Source: Cobetia sp. cqz5-12 (lineage in GTDB: Bacteria; Pseudomonadota; Gammaproteobacteria; Pseudomonadales; Halomonadaceae). From it: a stretch of DNA of 64,000 nucleotides. The stretch lies in the NCBI RefSeq assembly GCF_016495405.1, contig NZ_CP044522.1, forward strand, positions 1,426,001-1,490,000, given 5' to 3'. A program made the translations under genes and the position numbers. This document shows positions 34,092 through 43,022 of this stretch, one piece after another; position 1 is the first letter of the stretch; every line of letters begins with the position of its first letter. The notes below the pieces were generated by a model, which ran no database searches, was not told the origin of the DNA, and saw only the letters and a program-made list of their open reading frames with translations.

Positions 34092-35263
34092 TGAGCATGA
34101 AGATACTGGTAACCGGGGCTGCAGGTTTCATTGGCGCTGCTCTGTGTGAGCGACTCCTGAAGGACGGCATGCAGGTCGTCGGTCTCGACAATCTCAATCC
34201 CTATTATCCGTTGGCGCTGAAGCTGCACCGCCTGACACGTCTCGAGGCACTTGCCGGGCAGTGCGTTGCTGACCCTGGCAATGCACGCCTGTCGGGCTGC
34301 TTTCGCTTCGTCAAGCTGGATCTTGTCGAACGTGAGGCGCTTCGCACATTGATGCAGGAAGAGGAGTTTGATGTCGTCGTCAATCTGGCGGCCCAGGCTG
34401 GGGTGCGCCACTCCATCACTCAGCCTTTTGATTATGTCGACAGCAACCTGGTCGGCTTCGTCAATCTTCTCGAGGCTTGTCGTGCCGCGACGCCGAGTCA
34501 TCTGCTCTATGCTTCCAGCAGTTCCGTTTACGGGGATGACAGCCGTCAGCCTCTGAAGGAATCCCAGGCGGGGGTACGCCCGCTCTCGCTGTATGCGGCC
34601 ACGAAGCGCTCAAATGAATTGATGGCTTACAGCTATGCGCATCTCTATGGTTTACCGGTGACGGGGCTACGCTTCTTTACCGTTTATGGCGCCCGCGGGC
34701 GCCCGGACATGGCGCCACTTCGCTTCGCACGCAAGCTGCTGGCCGGAGAGGTGATCGACGTCTACAACCATGGGCAGATGGCGCGTGATTTCACCCATGT
34801 CAGTGATATCGTGGAGGGCATCTACCGGCTCATGCATCTGCCGCCGACGCAGGAAGTGAATTCCGCTCCCTCGCGTGTCCTGAACCTCGGGCGTGGAGAG
34901 CCCATCGCATTGGGGAACTTCATCAATGGCCTCGAGGCAGCGCTGGGTGTCCCGGCTCGCAAGCGTCTGCTGCCGATGCAGCCGGGGGATGTCGAGCGTA
35001 CCTGGGCAGATACCTCGACACTCGAAACGCTGACCGGCTTTCGCCCCAGTGTCAGTCTTGCCGCAGGGCTTGAGGAGTTGGCTGAGTGGGCGCAGCAGTA
35101 TCCGTCATTGCTGAGAGAAGCCGATGATGAGCAATCGCCCCGAGAGGGATGTCTCGATGAAGCAGGCGTCGCTGCAGGTGGGCATTCTGGACGCATGACA
35201 AGTGCCGGCATGTCCGCCATGACGGCCTTGGCCTTCAGTAATGGAACTCTCTTGAAGGCCTGA
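34091..35263 (+). CDS. NAD-dependent sugar epimerase, UDP-glucuronate 4-epimerase-like
   Basis: A short-chain dehydrogenase-type epimerase of 390 aa. The Rossmann motif G9-AAG-FIG15, the SSSVYGD strand near 143, and catalytic Y168-X3-K172 are intact. TVYGARGRPDMAPL and RDFTHVSDIVEGI are typical of UDP-GlcA 4-epimerases, which make UDP-galacturonate. The last 45 residues are a non-conserved tail. I chose ATG at 34091, overlapping the previous TGA, because AGGAG is 5 bases upstream. It would supply the donor for the GT2 enzyme. Confidence 0.85.
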   Translation: MSMKILVTGAAGFIGAALCERLLKDGMQVVGLDNLNPYYPLALKLHRLTRLEALAGQCVADPGNARLSGCFRFVKLDLVEREALRTLMQEEEFDVVVNLAAQAGVRHSITQPFDYVDSNLVGFVNLLEACRAATPSHLLYASSSSVYGDDSRQPLKESQAGVRPLSLYAATKRSNELMAYSYAHLYGLPVTGLRFFTVYGARGRPDMAPLRFARKLLAGEVIDVYNHGQMARDFTHVSDIVEGIYRLMHLPPTQEVNSAPSRVLNLGRGEPIALGNFINGLEAALGVPARKRLLPMQPGDVERTWADTSTLETLTGFRPSVSLAAGLEELAEWAQQYPSLLREADDEQSPREGCLDEAGVAAGGHSGRMTSAGMSAMTALAFSNGTLLKA

Positions 35264-35319
35264 GTGGTATCAGCGGCTGTATGTCTGAAGTCAGGTCGAG
35301 ATGCGTCCAGCCCCCCAAC

Positions 35320-35356
35320 GCAAGGAGCCCCGCCAGTCACTGGCGGGGCTCCTTGC
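35320..35356. terminator. Bidirectional terminator after the glycosylation operon
   Basis: GCAAGGAGCCCCGCCAGT, one-base centre, and its full complement form an 18-bp stem between convergent genes. Confidence 0.85.
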
Positions 35357-35376
35357 GTCTTGCCTGTCAGTCGCTA

Positions 35377-36540
35377 TCAGCAGCGACCCTCACAGTTGGC
35401 AGGCTTGTCATTGGCGATGCGCCAGTCTTCCTCGTTGGCCAGCGTGGCCAGTGGCGACAGCATCGAGAAATCGAACTCGGTGAGGCAGGTGCCGCGTTGT
35501 ACGCGCTTGGGCCAGTCATGATTGGCCAGCGCCGAGCGACCGATGGCGACCAGGTCCGCGTGCTGCAGGGCGGCCTGCGCCTTCGCGACGCTGGCGACAT
35601 TGCCATTGGTGATCAGCGTGATGTCTGACTCCTGTGCCTTGCGTGATTGGTCGGCAAGCGCCGTCAGACTGAGGCTGCGCTCGCGTTCGTCATCGGCCTC
35701 GGGGAAGGCGGGGGCATCGACATCGCTGCCGGTCAGGTGCAGGAAATCCAGTCCGGCCTCCATCAGCTTGGCGAAGCGCTCGCGGGCCTCGTCAGGGCCA
35801 CCCTGCCAGGTGAGCTCCGGCTCGGTCACGGTGCCTTGGGACAGGCGCATGCCGATGGCGAAGTCGGTGCCGACCGCCTCGCGTACGCTGCGGATGACCG
35901 CCAGCGGGAAGGCCAGACGTGCGATGGCGTCGCCGCCCCAGGCATCATCACGCTGATTGAAGCGCTCACTGATGAACTGGTGGATCAGGTAGCCGTTGGC
36001 ACCATGCAGCTCGATACCATCGAAGCCGGCCTGCTTGGCACGACGGGCGCTGGTGGCAAAGCCGGCGATCGCGTCATGGATCTCCGCTTCGCTGATCTCG
36101 CGGGCCAGCGGGAAGGGGCCGGAGCCACCGTAGAAGCTGAGCATCTCGCCACTGGCGCGACTCTCGGATGGGGCGACGACCTCATCCTTGAAGCGGTTGT
36201 GTTGGGTCTGGGCGCCGGCATGCATCAGCTGGGCGATGATACGGCCACCCTGTTGATGCACGGCGTCGACCACCGGGCACCAGCTGTCCTGCTGCGCCTG
36301 GTTGGCCAGCCCCGGCTGGTTGGCGTAGCCCTGGCTGAAGGCTTCATCGGTGTAGATGCCTTCGGTGATCAGCAGCGAGAAGTTGCCCCGCGCGAAATCG
36401 CGATAGTAATCGACCATGTCAAAGTGCACCTGGCCATCATCCTGCGCGCTGGTACGCGTCATCGGGGCGAGCACCAGGCGATTGCCGAGCTCCAGCCCGG
36501 CGAAGGCATGGGGGGTGAACAGTGCGGTGGTATCTGTCAT
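35377..36540 (-). CDS. Old-yellow-enzyme-family flavin oxidoreductase
   Basis: An FMN-dependent ene-reductase/NADH:flavin oxidoreductase of 387 aa with a TIM-barrel fold. NRLVLAPMTR near 20, QLMHAGAQ near 104, and the paired GIELHGANGYLIHQF segment with His carry the flavin and substrate site. LVAIGRSALANHDWP near the end holds the phosphate site. The C-terminus is Cys-containing (CEGRC). It stands alone; the upstream dyads may be its operator. Confidence 0.88.
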   Translation of the reverse strand: MTDTTALFTPHAFAGLELGNRLVLAPMTRTSAQDDGQVHFDMVDYYRDFARGNFSLLITEGIYTDEAFSQGYANQPGLANQAQQDSWCPVVDAVHQQGGRIIAQLMHAGAQTQHNRFKDEVVAPSESRASGEMLSFYGGSGPFPLAREISEAEIHDAIAGFATSARRAKQAGFDGIELHGANGYLIHQFISERFNQRDDAWGGDAIARLAFPLAVIRSVREAVGTDFAIGMRLSQGTVTEPELTWQGGPDEARERFAKLMEAGLDFLHLTGSDVDAPAFPEADDERERSLSLTALADQSRKAQESDITLITNGNVASVAKAQAALQHADLVAIGRSALANHDWPKRVQRGTCLTEFDFSMLSPLATLANEEDWRIANDKPANCEGRC

Positions 36541-36850
36541 CTAGTACGTCTCCCGCGGAAAGCATTCCGCTGTGGTATCCGGTCGTAGGCCCTGATCGTC
36601 TGCGTGCACAAAGAGGTGAAGATCGACGCAGTGCGGTGGCCTGAATGAATGATCGACGGATCATCTGTATGTCCTATATCGTGCCTGCCGCACCTGGGTG
36701 TCACAAGCCGGAACGCTGGAAGGAGAGTGTTGTCGTTTTGACAACCTGTGCATGTAATTGACTGAATTTGCGAGATTTTTTCTCAAATAATTCAGGGTTG
36801 CTGCATGAAGCGGCAACGCAGTGCTGCTTTCCATGCACATAAGCATATGC
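36541..36850. promoter_or_regulatory. Leader region with two dyads
   Basis: This gap upstream of the flavin oxidoreductase holds no gene. It carries a perfect dyad GTTGTC-N5-GACAAC (36729-36745). A nested dyad in AT-rich DNA (36762-36795) has outer arms CTGAATT/AATTCAG and inner arms GAGA/TCTC. Either could be an operator; no regulator gene is adjacent. Confidence 0.4.
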
Positions 36851-36901
36851 GCTCAAGACGCAGGCCCCGCAACCGTGGGTTGCGGGGCCTGCGTCTTGAG
36901 C
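36851..36901 (-). terminator. Very long terminator-like hairpin, 23-bp perfect stem
   Basis: GCTCAAGACGCAGGCCCCGC-AAC and its exact complement enclose a 5-base loop. It lies just past the stop of the minus-strand secreted-protein gene (36939) and is probably its terminator, though no T-tract follows. Confidence 0.75.
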
Positions 36902-36938
36902 GTCAATCGTGCCTATGGCGAGTGCTCAGTGCTGGTAA

Positions 36939-37424
36939 TCACTTGCCATCGCACTGGGCATTCTGCTTGCTGCTGCCGGAGGGCGGGCAGCCGAACCAGT
37001 TCTCGGTCGGCTTGGCCTGGCCAGTGTTGGCGTGTCGGCCACCCTGGCTGCCGATCTCGCCGCCATCGAGGCTTTTCTGTACCTGGCGCGTGGCGTTGTC
37101 CTTGGCTTGCTGGCGTGCCTCGGGCTGTTCGTTCTGTTGATAGTGCGCGCCGTTGTCCGCTGCGCCGTTCGCGGTGCGCTTAGAGTGGCTGGGCGTTGGC
37201 TGACCCTTCGAGGAATGCTGGGAAGTGGCCGCGCCGCTGGTCCCTGTCTCGGTGTTCATCTCATCGAAGGCCTGGGCCGGGGAGAGGCCCAGCAGGCCCA
37301 GCATCACTGCGGCGGCGCCAATGCCACGGCGCAGCCGGGTGCTTGCGGCAGGGCGCAGGCCGGGGCGTAGGTCATGGTGAGAGGCGTTGACGTCAGTGGT
37401 AGCTGTCGAGGTGTTGTAGAACAT
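36939..37424 (-). CDS. Small exported Gln/Ser-rich protein of unknown function
   Basis: A protein of 161 aa. A positively charged N-region, a hydrophobic stretch GAAAVMLGLLGLSPAQAF (cleavage after AQA near residue 52) and a polar, glycine-, glutamine- and serine-rich mature part point to Sec export. Two Cys (GCPP and NAQC) near the end may form a disulfide. I chose the ATG at 37424 with AAGGAG upstream; the frame reaches 37511. I do not recognise the family. Confidence 0.6.
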   Translation of the reverse strand: MFYNTSTATTDVNASHHDLRPGLRPAASTRLRRGIGAAAVMLGLLGLSPAQAFDEMNTETGTSGAATSQHSSKGQPTPSHSKRTANGAADNGAHYQQNEQPEARQQAKDNATRQVQKSLDGGEIGSQGGRHANTGQAKPTENWFGCPPSGSSKQNAQCDGK

Positions 37425-37845
37425 GATGAGGGGACTCCTTGCGGGTCTGGCCGCCGGTGTCGGCAGCCGCGCGGGTGAGGAATTCACCGGCGACGTATGA
37501 GGGGTCGGCAAATGCTGCGCCAGCTTGCGAGCGCACGATGCCAGACATGAGAGGGTGACATGAGTGACTGCAACTCGGCGTTGCGCGCCAGGTAATCGAT
37601 AGAACAGTTATCGGGGCACGCGGCGCGAATTCAACTCTTGTTCAATAATTGGCCTTGGCGTCGGGCGCCTTCGCCGGGGTGGGCGGCGTGTCTTGCTCAC
37701 TCGATTGATGCTCAACTGACACGCGAACGATCAGACACTACTGATCGCAAAAGGGCAGACGCCCCTTGAAGTCGCGGCGTGCCATGACAATGTGAGAGGG
37801 ACAGGGCAACGGCCCTGAGTGTTCACCCAGGTCAAGGAGACAGGC
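37425..37845. other. Intergenic region, no gene seen
   Basis: A divergent promoter region between the exported-protein gene and osmC. Locally AT-rich stretches (around 37600-37650 and 37700-37735) may hold promoters, but I cannot assign boxes with confidence. Confidence 0.5.
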
Positions 37846-38277
37846 ATGACGATCAAGAAAACCGGTTCCGCGCATTGGGAAGGTAGCGTCAAGCAGGGTA
37901 AAGGCACTGTCAGCAGTGAAAGTGGTGCGCTCAAGGATCAGCCTTACGGCTTCAATACGCGCTTTGAAGATGGCGCCGGCACCAATCCCGAAGAGCTGAT
38001 CGGGGCGGCGCATGCCAGCTGCTTCTCGATGGCACTGTCGATGATGCTGGGCGAGGCGGGTCATGAGCCCAAGGCCATCGATACCACCGCCACCGTCCAT
38101 CTGGACAAGGACGACAGCGGCTTCAGCGTGACCAGGATCGCCCTGGTGACCAAGGCCGATGTGCCGGGCATCAGCGAGGCAGACTTCCAGTCCACTGCCG
38201 AGAAGGCCAAGGCTGGTTGCCCGATCTCCAAGCTGTTCACCGCCGAGATCTCGCTGGAGGCATCGCTGGTCAACTGA
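37846..38277 (+). CDS. osmC: OsmC-family peroxiredoxin
   Basis: A hydroperoxide-reducing protein of 143 aa. The peroxidatic and resolving cysteines are C59 (GAAHASCFSMAL) and C125 (KAGCPISKL), in the usual OsmC contexts. The N-terminus SAHWEGSVKQGKGTVSSESG matches the classical OsmC subgroup, which is induced by osmotic and stationary-phase stress. The start at 37846 has AAGGAG 6 bases upstream. A long terminator follows. Confidence 0.93.
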   Translation: MTIKKTGSAHWEGSVKQGKGTVSSESGALKDQPYGFNTRFEDGAGTNPEELIGAAHASCFSMALSMMLGEAGHEPKAIDTTATVHLDKDDSGFSVTRIALVTKADVPGISEADFQSTAEKAKAGCPISKLFTAEISLEASLVN

Positions 38278-38291
38278 GGCAGGCCGTTGTC

Positions 38292-38337
38292 GCACACAAC
38301 AAAAAACCGCCCCTCGGGGCGGTTTTTTGTTGTGTGC
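38292..38337 (+). terminator. Intrinsic terminator of osmC
   Basis: A perfect stem of over 20 bp with AAAAAACCGCCCC / GGGGCGGTTTTTT at its core. The A/T-run makes it functional on both strands. Confidence 0.92.
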
Positions 38338-38362
38338 GTGGTGTGTCTTCCGTGGGAGTGGG

Positions 38363-39427
38363 CTAGCGCTTGTCTGAGCCGTTTTGTGGATCGCTTCCCG
38401 TCTCACTTTCCGATCTACGGCCTGAACGCCTGTCTGGGCTCATCTCCCACTCATCCTCCTCGCTGATCTCGCCGGCATGCTGCATGGCATTGCGGCGGGA
38501 TTGCAGGCGCGTCAGCGGCTTGCGATCAGGCGTGCGGTACCAGCGGATGTTCTCGCGTGAGCACTGCTCAAGCTCGGCGATCACCTGGGCGCCGAGCAGC
38601 AGGATGATGGCGCCGATCTCCAGGCCCAGCAACAGTACGATCAGGGTCGCCAGCGAGCCGTAGATCGCACCCACGAAGGACAGGTGGGTGAAGTACCAGC
38701 TCAGTGCCAGGCGTGTCAGCTCCCACAGAGTCGCTGCGACCAGCCCGCCGACCAGCGCGCGCCGGGTCGAGACGCGAGTCTGGGGCAGGATCTTGTAGAT
38801 GGCGCTGAACAGCCCGAACATGCCGATGATACTGATCAGGTAGATCACTTCGCTGCCGGCATCCCCCAGGGTCAATTCGATGCCAGTCAGCAGGGTCAGG
38901 GCATCATTCATCGCCGAGGCCAGCGCCACCAGCAGGGTCAGTGCCAGAAGGCCCGCGCCCAGCACCATCACGAAGGCGTAGGGCAGCAGGGCGGAAATCC
39001 AGGCGCTGCGCTTTCGAATCACTGGATGCTGATGAAAGATCAGCGCGATGGCGTCTTCCAGCATGCGGAAGGCCAGCCCGGCGAAGAACAGCAAGCCCCC
39101 CATGCCGATCCAGCTGATCACGTCTCGGTTGTCCAGCAGCTTGCGCACCGCATCCAGCAACACGTCTTCCTGCCCTGGCCCAAGATGCTGGACCTGGATG
39201 GCGATGATGCTCATCAGGCGCGATTCATCGACCAGGTGCGTCAGCAGTACGCAGCTCAGCGCGAACAGCGGCACGCTGGAGAGCAGGATGTTGTAGCCCA
39301 CTCCGCCGGCCAGCAGCACGCCACGATTGGCGATGAACTGGCCCAGCACCCGCCAGGCGAAGCCGATCAGGCGTGGCAGGAAGCGCAGCAGCCGTGCGCG
39401 CCAGGTATCGTCGGGTGTCTCCGCCAT
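38363..39427 (-). CDS. YihY/BrkB-family membrane protein
   Basis: An inner-membrane protein of 354 aa with six to seven hydrophobic segments, the family formerly called ribonuclease BN. LLAGGVGYNILLSSVPLFAL near 40 and the central YKILPQTRVSTRRALVGG are family hallmarks. The C-terminal 60 residues are charged and cytoplasmic. I chose ATG at 39427 with CGGAGA upstream; a start at 39475 would overlap rarD but has a ribosome site too close. Last of a three-gene minus-strand run. Confidence 0.85.
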   Translation of the reverse strand: MAETPDDTWRARLLRFLPRLIGFAWRVLGQFIANRGVLLAGGVGYNILLSSVPLFALSCVLLTHLVDESRLMSIIAIQVQHLGPGQEDVLLDAVRKLLDNRDVISWIGMGGLLFFAGLAFRMLEDAIALIFHQHPVIRKRSAWISALLPYAFVMVLGAGLLALTLLVALASAMNDALTLLTGIELTLGDAGSEVIYLISIIGMFGLFSAIYKILPQTRVSTRRALVGGLVAATLWELTRLALSWYFTHLSFVGAIYGSLATLIVLLLGLEIGAIILLLGAQVIAELEQCSRENIRWYRTPDRKPLTRLQSRRNAMQHAGEISEEDEWEMSPDRRSGRRSESETGSDPQNGSDKR

Positions 39428-39464
39428 CAGGCGTCTCCGCGCGGGTGAATGGGCAGGGTGGGCA

Positions 39465-40445
39465 TCACGCGACATCGTCCTTCAGCGCCCGCCGGCTGCG
39501 TTGGCTGGCGCGATGCGTCATCAGGGTCGAGGTCGAGTAGAGCGCAAGCCCGGACCAGATCAGCACGAAGGTGAGCAGCATCGACGGCTTCAGGGACTCC
39601 TGGAACACCAGCAAGGCGATGGCGAACTGCATGGTGGGGTTGATGTACATCAGAAAGCCCACCGTGGCGAGGCGCAGACGGCGAGCTGCCCCGGCGAAGG
39701 CCAGCAACGGCAGTGCCGTCAGGATGCCGCTGGACATCAGCAGCACGCTGGCGGGCAGTTCCAGCGGCCCGATACCCGTGGCCAGAAAGCGTGTCTCTCC
39801 CGCCTGCCACAGTCCGGCGATCAGCAGCAGGGCGAGCGGTGCCAGCATCAATGTCTCGACGAACAGTCCCGACAGCCCATCCAGCGCGACCCGCTTGCGC
39901 AGCAGCCCGTAGGTGCCGAAGGACAGTGCCAATGACAGTGTGATCCAGGGCAGTTCGGAGAGCGTGAGGAACTGCAGGCTCAAGCTAAGTGCCGCCAGCC
40001 CCAGCGCCACGCCCTGCAGGCGAGTCAGGCGCTCTTTCAGCACCAGCATGCCGAGTGCCACGTTGACCAGCGGTGTCAGGAAATAGCCGAGGCTTGCCTG
40101 CAGCACTTCATGCTGTTCCACCGCGAAGATGTAGATGCCCCAATTGGCGGCGATCAACAGGGCACAGGCCAGCCCCGGCCATAGTTGCCGAGGGCGTGAC
40201 AGGGCCTGGCGAATCGGTGACCAGCGTTTGAGCAGACTGATCAACAGGATGAGAAACACGCAGCTCCACAGGATGCGGTGCAGCAGTACCTCCCAGGCAG
40301 GGATGCCCTGGAACAGCGCGAAGTAGAGAGGGAAGCAACCCCACATGACATAGGCCGTCAGACCGAATCCGACACCCTTGAGGCCTTCGTGACGCGCCAG
40401 AGCTGCCGTTTCAGCCTGCTCGGCGATAGTCTGCGCCTGGCTCAT
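39465..40445 (-). CDS. rarD: EamA-family transporter RarD
   Basis: A DMT-superfamily protein of 326 aa with ten hydrophobic segments. TAYVMWGCFPLYFALFQGIP near 30, HRILWSCVFL and the ANWGIYIFAVEQHEVLQASLGYF segment identify RarD. In Pseudomonas the family is linked to chloramphenicol sensitivity; the substrate is unknown. Its start overlaps the stop of the DUF1904 gene (ATGA). Confidence 0.9.
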   Translation of the reverse strand: MSQAQTIAEQAETAALARHEGLKGVGFGLTAYVMWGCFPLYFALFQGIPAWEVLLHRILWSCVFLILLISLLKRWSPIRQALSRPRQLWPGLACALLIAANWGIYIFAVEQHEVLQASLGYFLTPLVNVALGMLVLKERLTRLQGVALGLAALSLSLQFLTLSELPWITLSLALSFGTYGLLRKRVALDGLSGLFVETLMLAPLALLLIAGLWQAGETRFLATGIGPLELPASVLLMSSGILTALPLLAFAGAARRLRLATVGFLMYINPTMQFAIALLVFQESLKPSMLLTFVLIWSGLALYSTSTLMTHRASQRSRRALKDDVA

Positions 40446-40840
40446 CGCACCTTGCTCTCACCGCTCTCGCCGCTGATGCCATCTCCGCCAACCCTGTCAC
40501 CCTCGCCATCCCGGGCCAGTGGCTTGCCGGCGATGTAGTAGTCGCAGGGGCGCAGCGCGAGGAAGAAGGTCTCGGCCTCGGGATAACCGGCCTCACGCAT
40601 CGCCTGGTGAATGGCACCGGCACAGATATCGCGTACCGACTGGCCGCGCTCGAACCACAGCACCTCGACGAAGGGGAAGGCATCCACGACCTGCCCATCG
40701 AACACATACTGGGTACTGATGCATTCCAGCGTGAATTCGTCACGCGCCGTCTCGGTGGCCTCGCTGAGCTGATCGACCAGCGTGCGCGAGACAGGGGCGA
40801 GACGGGCAGGGGTAACGCCATGGAAGCGAAGCTGAGGCAT
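40442..40840 (-). CDS. DUF1904 protein
   Basis: A small cytoplasmic protein of 132 aa starting MPQLRFHGV, with AAGGAG 6 bases upstream. The fold is tautomerase-like by family description. VEVLWFERGQSVRDICAGAI near 85 and AETFFLALRPCDYYI near 115 are the conserved core. The C-terminal 20 residues are Gly/Asp/Glu-rich. First gene of the DUF1904-rarD-yihY run. Function unknown. Confidence 0.78.
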   Translation of the reverse strand: MPQLRFHGVTPARLAPVSRTLVDQLSEATETARDEFTLECISTQYVFDGQVVDAFPFVEVLWFERGQSVRDICAGAIHQAMREAGYPEAETFFLALRPCDYYIAGKPLARDGEGDRVGGDGISGESGESKVR

Positions 40841-41107
40841 GCAGGGCTCCTTGAGCACGAGGAAGAAGGGCGTGTCGGCATGGCTCGAGGCCACGGCGGC
40901 GCGTCGGGGCCAATATATCATCGGAGCCTCATGCACACACCCGCGCTGCGTGACGGCATTGCCTCTCACATCTGAGCGCCACAGACGGTAGAATGGGCGC
41001 TTTCAAGGCGTGGCACGGCCAGTGGCAGGGTGGGCAAGGCTCATGCCACCGCGAATCCGCCAGTCGCCACTCAGCGTCCATTCAGTCAGCAGGGAGGCAC
41101 GACGACC

Positions 41108-42022
41108 ATGACGACACAGCCACAGGCGACTTCCTCGCAAGCGAATGCTGGTGATGCCTCGCGAGGGGCGACACTGCGTGTGAGTCTGGTGCAGGCGGAC
41201 CTGCGCTGGGAAGACCCGGCGGAGAACTGTCGCCTGCTCGGCGAGCAGCTGGATACCGCTGGCCTGGTCATGGGCGCCGATGGCCGCAATGTCGCAACCG
41301 ATCTGATCGTGCTGCCCGAGATGTTCGCCACCGGCTTCACCATGAACTCGCGTGAGATGGCGCAGCCGATGGCGTCCAGCGATAGCGTCGCCTGGCTCAA
41401 GGCGCAGGCCATCACCCGTGGTTGCGTGATGACCGGCAGCATCGCGGTGCTGGATGATGGTGAGTGTTACAACCGCATGCTGTGGGCTACGCCCGACGGC
41501 GAGGTGACGCATTATGACAAGCGACATCTGTTCCGCATGTCGGGAGAGCATGAGCGTTATGGCATGGGCTATGAACGGGTACTGGTCGAGCTCAACGGCT
41601 TCCGGATCCAGCTCTCGGTCTGCTATGACCTGCGCTTCCCGACCTGGCTGCGTCAGCGCCCTGTCATCGGTGGCGTGAGTGCTGCCGAGACCGCCGCCGA
41701 CAGCGCCTTCGAATATGACCTGCTGCTGTGCGTGGCCAACTGGCCGGGCGTACGGCGCCACCCCTGGCGTACGCTGTTGCAGGCGCGCGCCATCGAGAAT
41801 CTGGCCTATGTGGTGGGCGTCAACCGTGTGGGTGACGACGCCAACGGGCTGCACTATACCGGCGATTCCATGGTCTGCGATTTCAAGGGCGAGCCCATCC
41901 TCGACCCTGCGCCAGACCAGCCCTTCATCGAGACCGTGACGCTTGAACGCGGCGCGCTCGACGAGTTTCGCACCAAGTTTCCGGCGTGGATGGACGCCGA
42001 TCATTTCACTCTGGAGGCCTGA
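41108..42022 (+). CDS. Carbon-nitrogen hydrolase, YafV-type omega-amidase
   Basis: A nitrilase-superfamily enzyme of 304 aa. The catalytic triad is E71 (LPEMFATGF), K138 (HYDKRHLF) and C172 (SVCYDLRFP), in the contexts of YafV, which hydrolyses 2-oxoglutaramate and similar amides. The start at 41108 has GGGAGG upstream; the frame reaches 41030. An unusual segment of about 15 residues after the Cys (GGVSAAETAADSAF) is not in the usual family length. The stop overlaps the rsuA-like start. Confidence 0.9.
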   Translation: MTTQPQATSSQANAGDASRGATLRVSLVQADLRWEDPAENCRLLGEQLDTAGLVMGADGRNVATDLIVLPEMFATGFTMNSREMAQPMASSDSVAWLKAQAITRGCVMTGSIAVLDDGECYNRMLWATPDGEVTHYDKRHLFRMSGEHERYGMGYERVLVELNGFRIQLSVCYDLRFPTWLRQRPVIGGVSAAETAADSAFEYDLLLCVANWPGVRRHPWRTLLQARAIENLAYVVGVNRVGDDANGLHYTGDSMVCDFKGEPILDPAPDQPFIETVTLERGALDEFRTKFPAWMDADHFTLEA

Positions 42023-42723
42023 TGCGCCTGGACAAATTCCTTACCGAAACCACGGATCTCAGCCGTAGCGATGCCAAGAAGGTCGTGCACCGCGGCGATG
42101 TCACCGTGGATGGTGAGGTCGTCAAGAACACCGCGAGTGCCGTCAAGGATGGCATGCGCGTTGAATGGAATGGCGAGCACCTGGAGCTGATGGGGCTGCG
42201 CTATCTGATGCTGTACAAGCCGGCCAATGTCGAATGCACCAGCAAGCCGGGCCTCTATGAGCGCGCGCATGACCTGATCGATCTGCCCAATGTCGAGCGC
42301 CTCAGCATCGTCGGGCGTCTTGATGTTGACACCACCGGTCTGGTGCTGATGACGGATGACGGCCAGTGGAACCACCGCGTCACCTCGCCCAAGAAGGCCT
42401 GTGCCAAGCGCTATCGCGTCACTCTGGCACGCCCGCTGGAAGGCGATGAGCTGGCGCGCGCCGTGGAGGACTTCGATCACGGCCTGATGCTGGATGGCGA
42501 AGAGAAGCCGACTCGCCCGGCACGTCTCGAGATGGAAACCGCCACTGTGGGTCTGCTGTGGATCACTGAAGGCCGTTATCACCAGGTGAAGCGCATGTTC
42601 GCGGCCATCGGCAATCACGTCGAAGCCCTGCATCGCGAAGCCATCGGCGATGTCGAGCTGGACCCGGAGCTGGAGCCGGGCGAGTGTCGCTTCCTGCGTC
42701 CGGAAGAGATCGCCAGTTTCTGA
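42022..42723 (+). CDS. rsuA: 16S rRNA pseudouridine-516 synthase RsuA
   Basis: A protein of 233 aa. An S4 RNA-binding domain (residues 1-48) precedes the catalytic domain, with the GRLDVDTTGL motif whose Asp101 is catalytic. EGRYHQVKRMFAAIGNHV near the end is the RluE/RsuA C-terminal signature. Its ATG overlaps the hydrolase TGA by one base, so translation is coupled. Confidence 0.92.
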   Translation: MRLDKFLTETTDLSRSDAKKVVHRGDVTVDGEVVKNTASAVKDGMRVEWNGEHLELMGLRYLMLYKPANVECTSKPGLYERAHDLIDLPNVERLSIVGRLDVDTTGLVLMTDDGQWNHRVTSPKKACAKRYRVTLARPLEGDELARAVEDFDHGLMLDGEEKPTRPARLEMETATVGLLWITEGRYHQVKRMFAAIGNHVEALHREAIGDVELDPELEPGECRFLRPEEIASF

Positions 42724-42761
42724 TCGCAGTCCTCTTGATCGCAGTTCTCTGCTGAGATACC

Positions 42762-42797
42762 CAGGCCCCATCATGTCGCCAGACATGATGGGGCCTG
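42762..42797 (+). terminator. Intrinsic terminator of rsuA
   Basis: CAGGCCCCATCATGTC, loop GCCA, and its exact complement; 16-bp stem 38 bases past the stop. Confidence 0.82.
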
Positions 42798-43022
42798 TGC
42801 GTTGGATGGAGGCGCGTTTGCGACTTGTACCGATCCAACCCCAGCGCTTAAGGTGGAGGGTGAGTTTTTCACATTGTGAATCTTTTGGTGGAAGTGCTTT
42901 TTGCAGAAGTGGTATTTATACAGGTGTCGTCTTCATACGAACGCTTGTTTCCAGCGCTGCTTGGCTATCGCATCTGCATGACAGCTATCGCACCTTCATA
43001 ACAACAACCGAGGAAGATCCCT

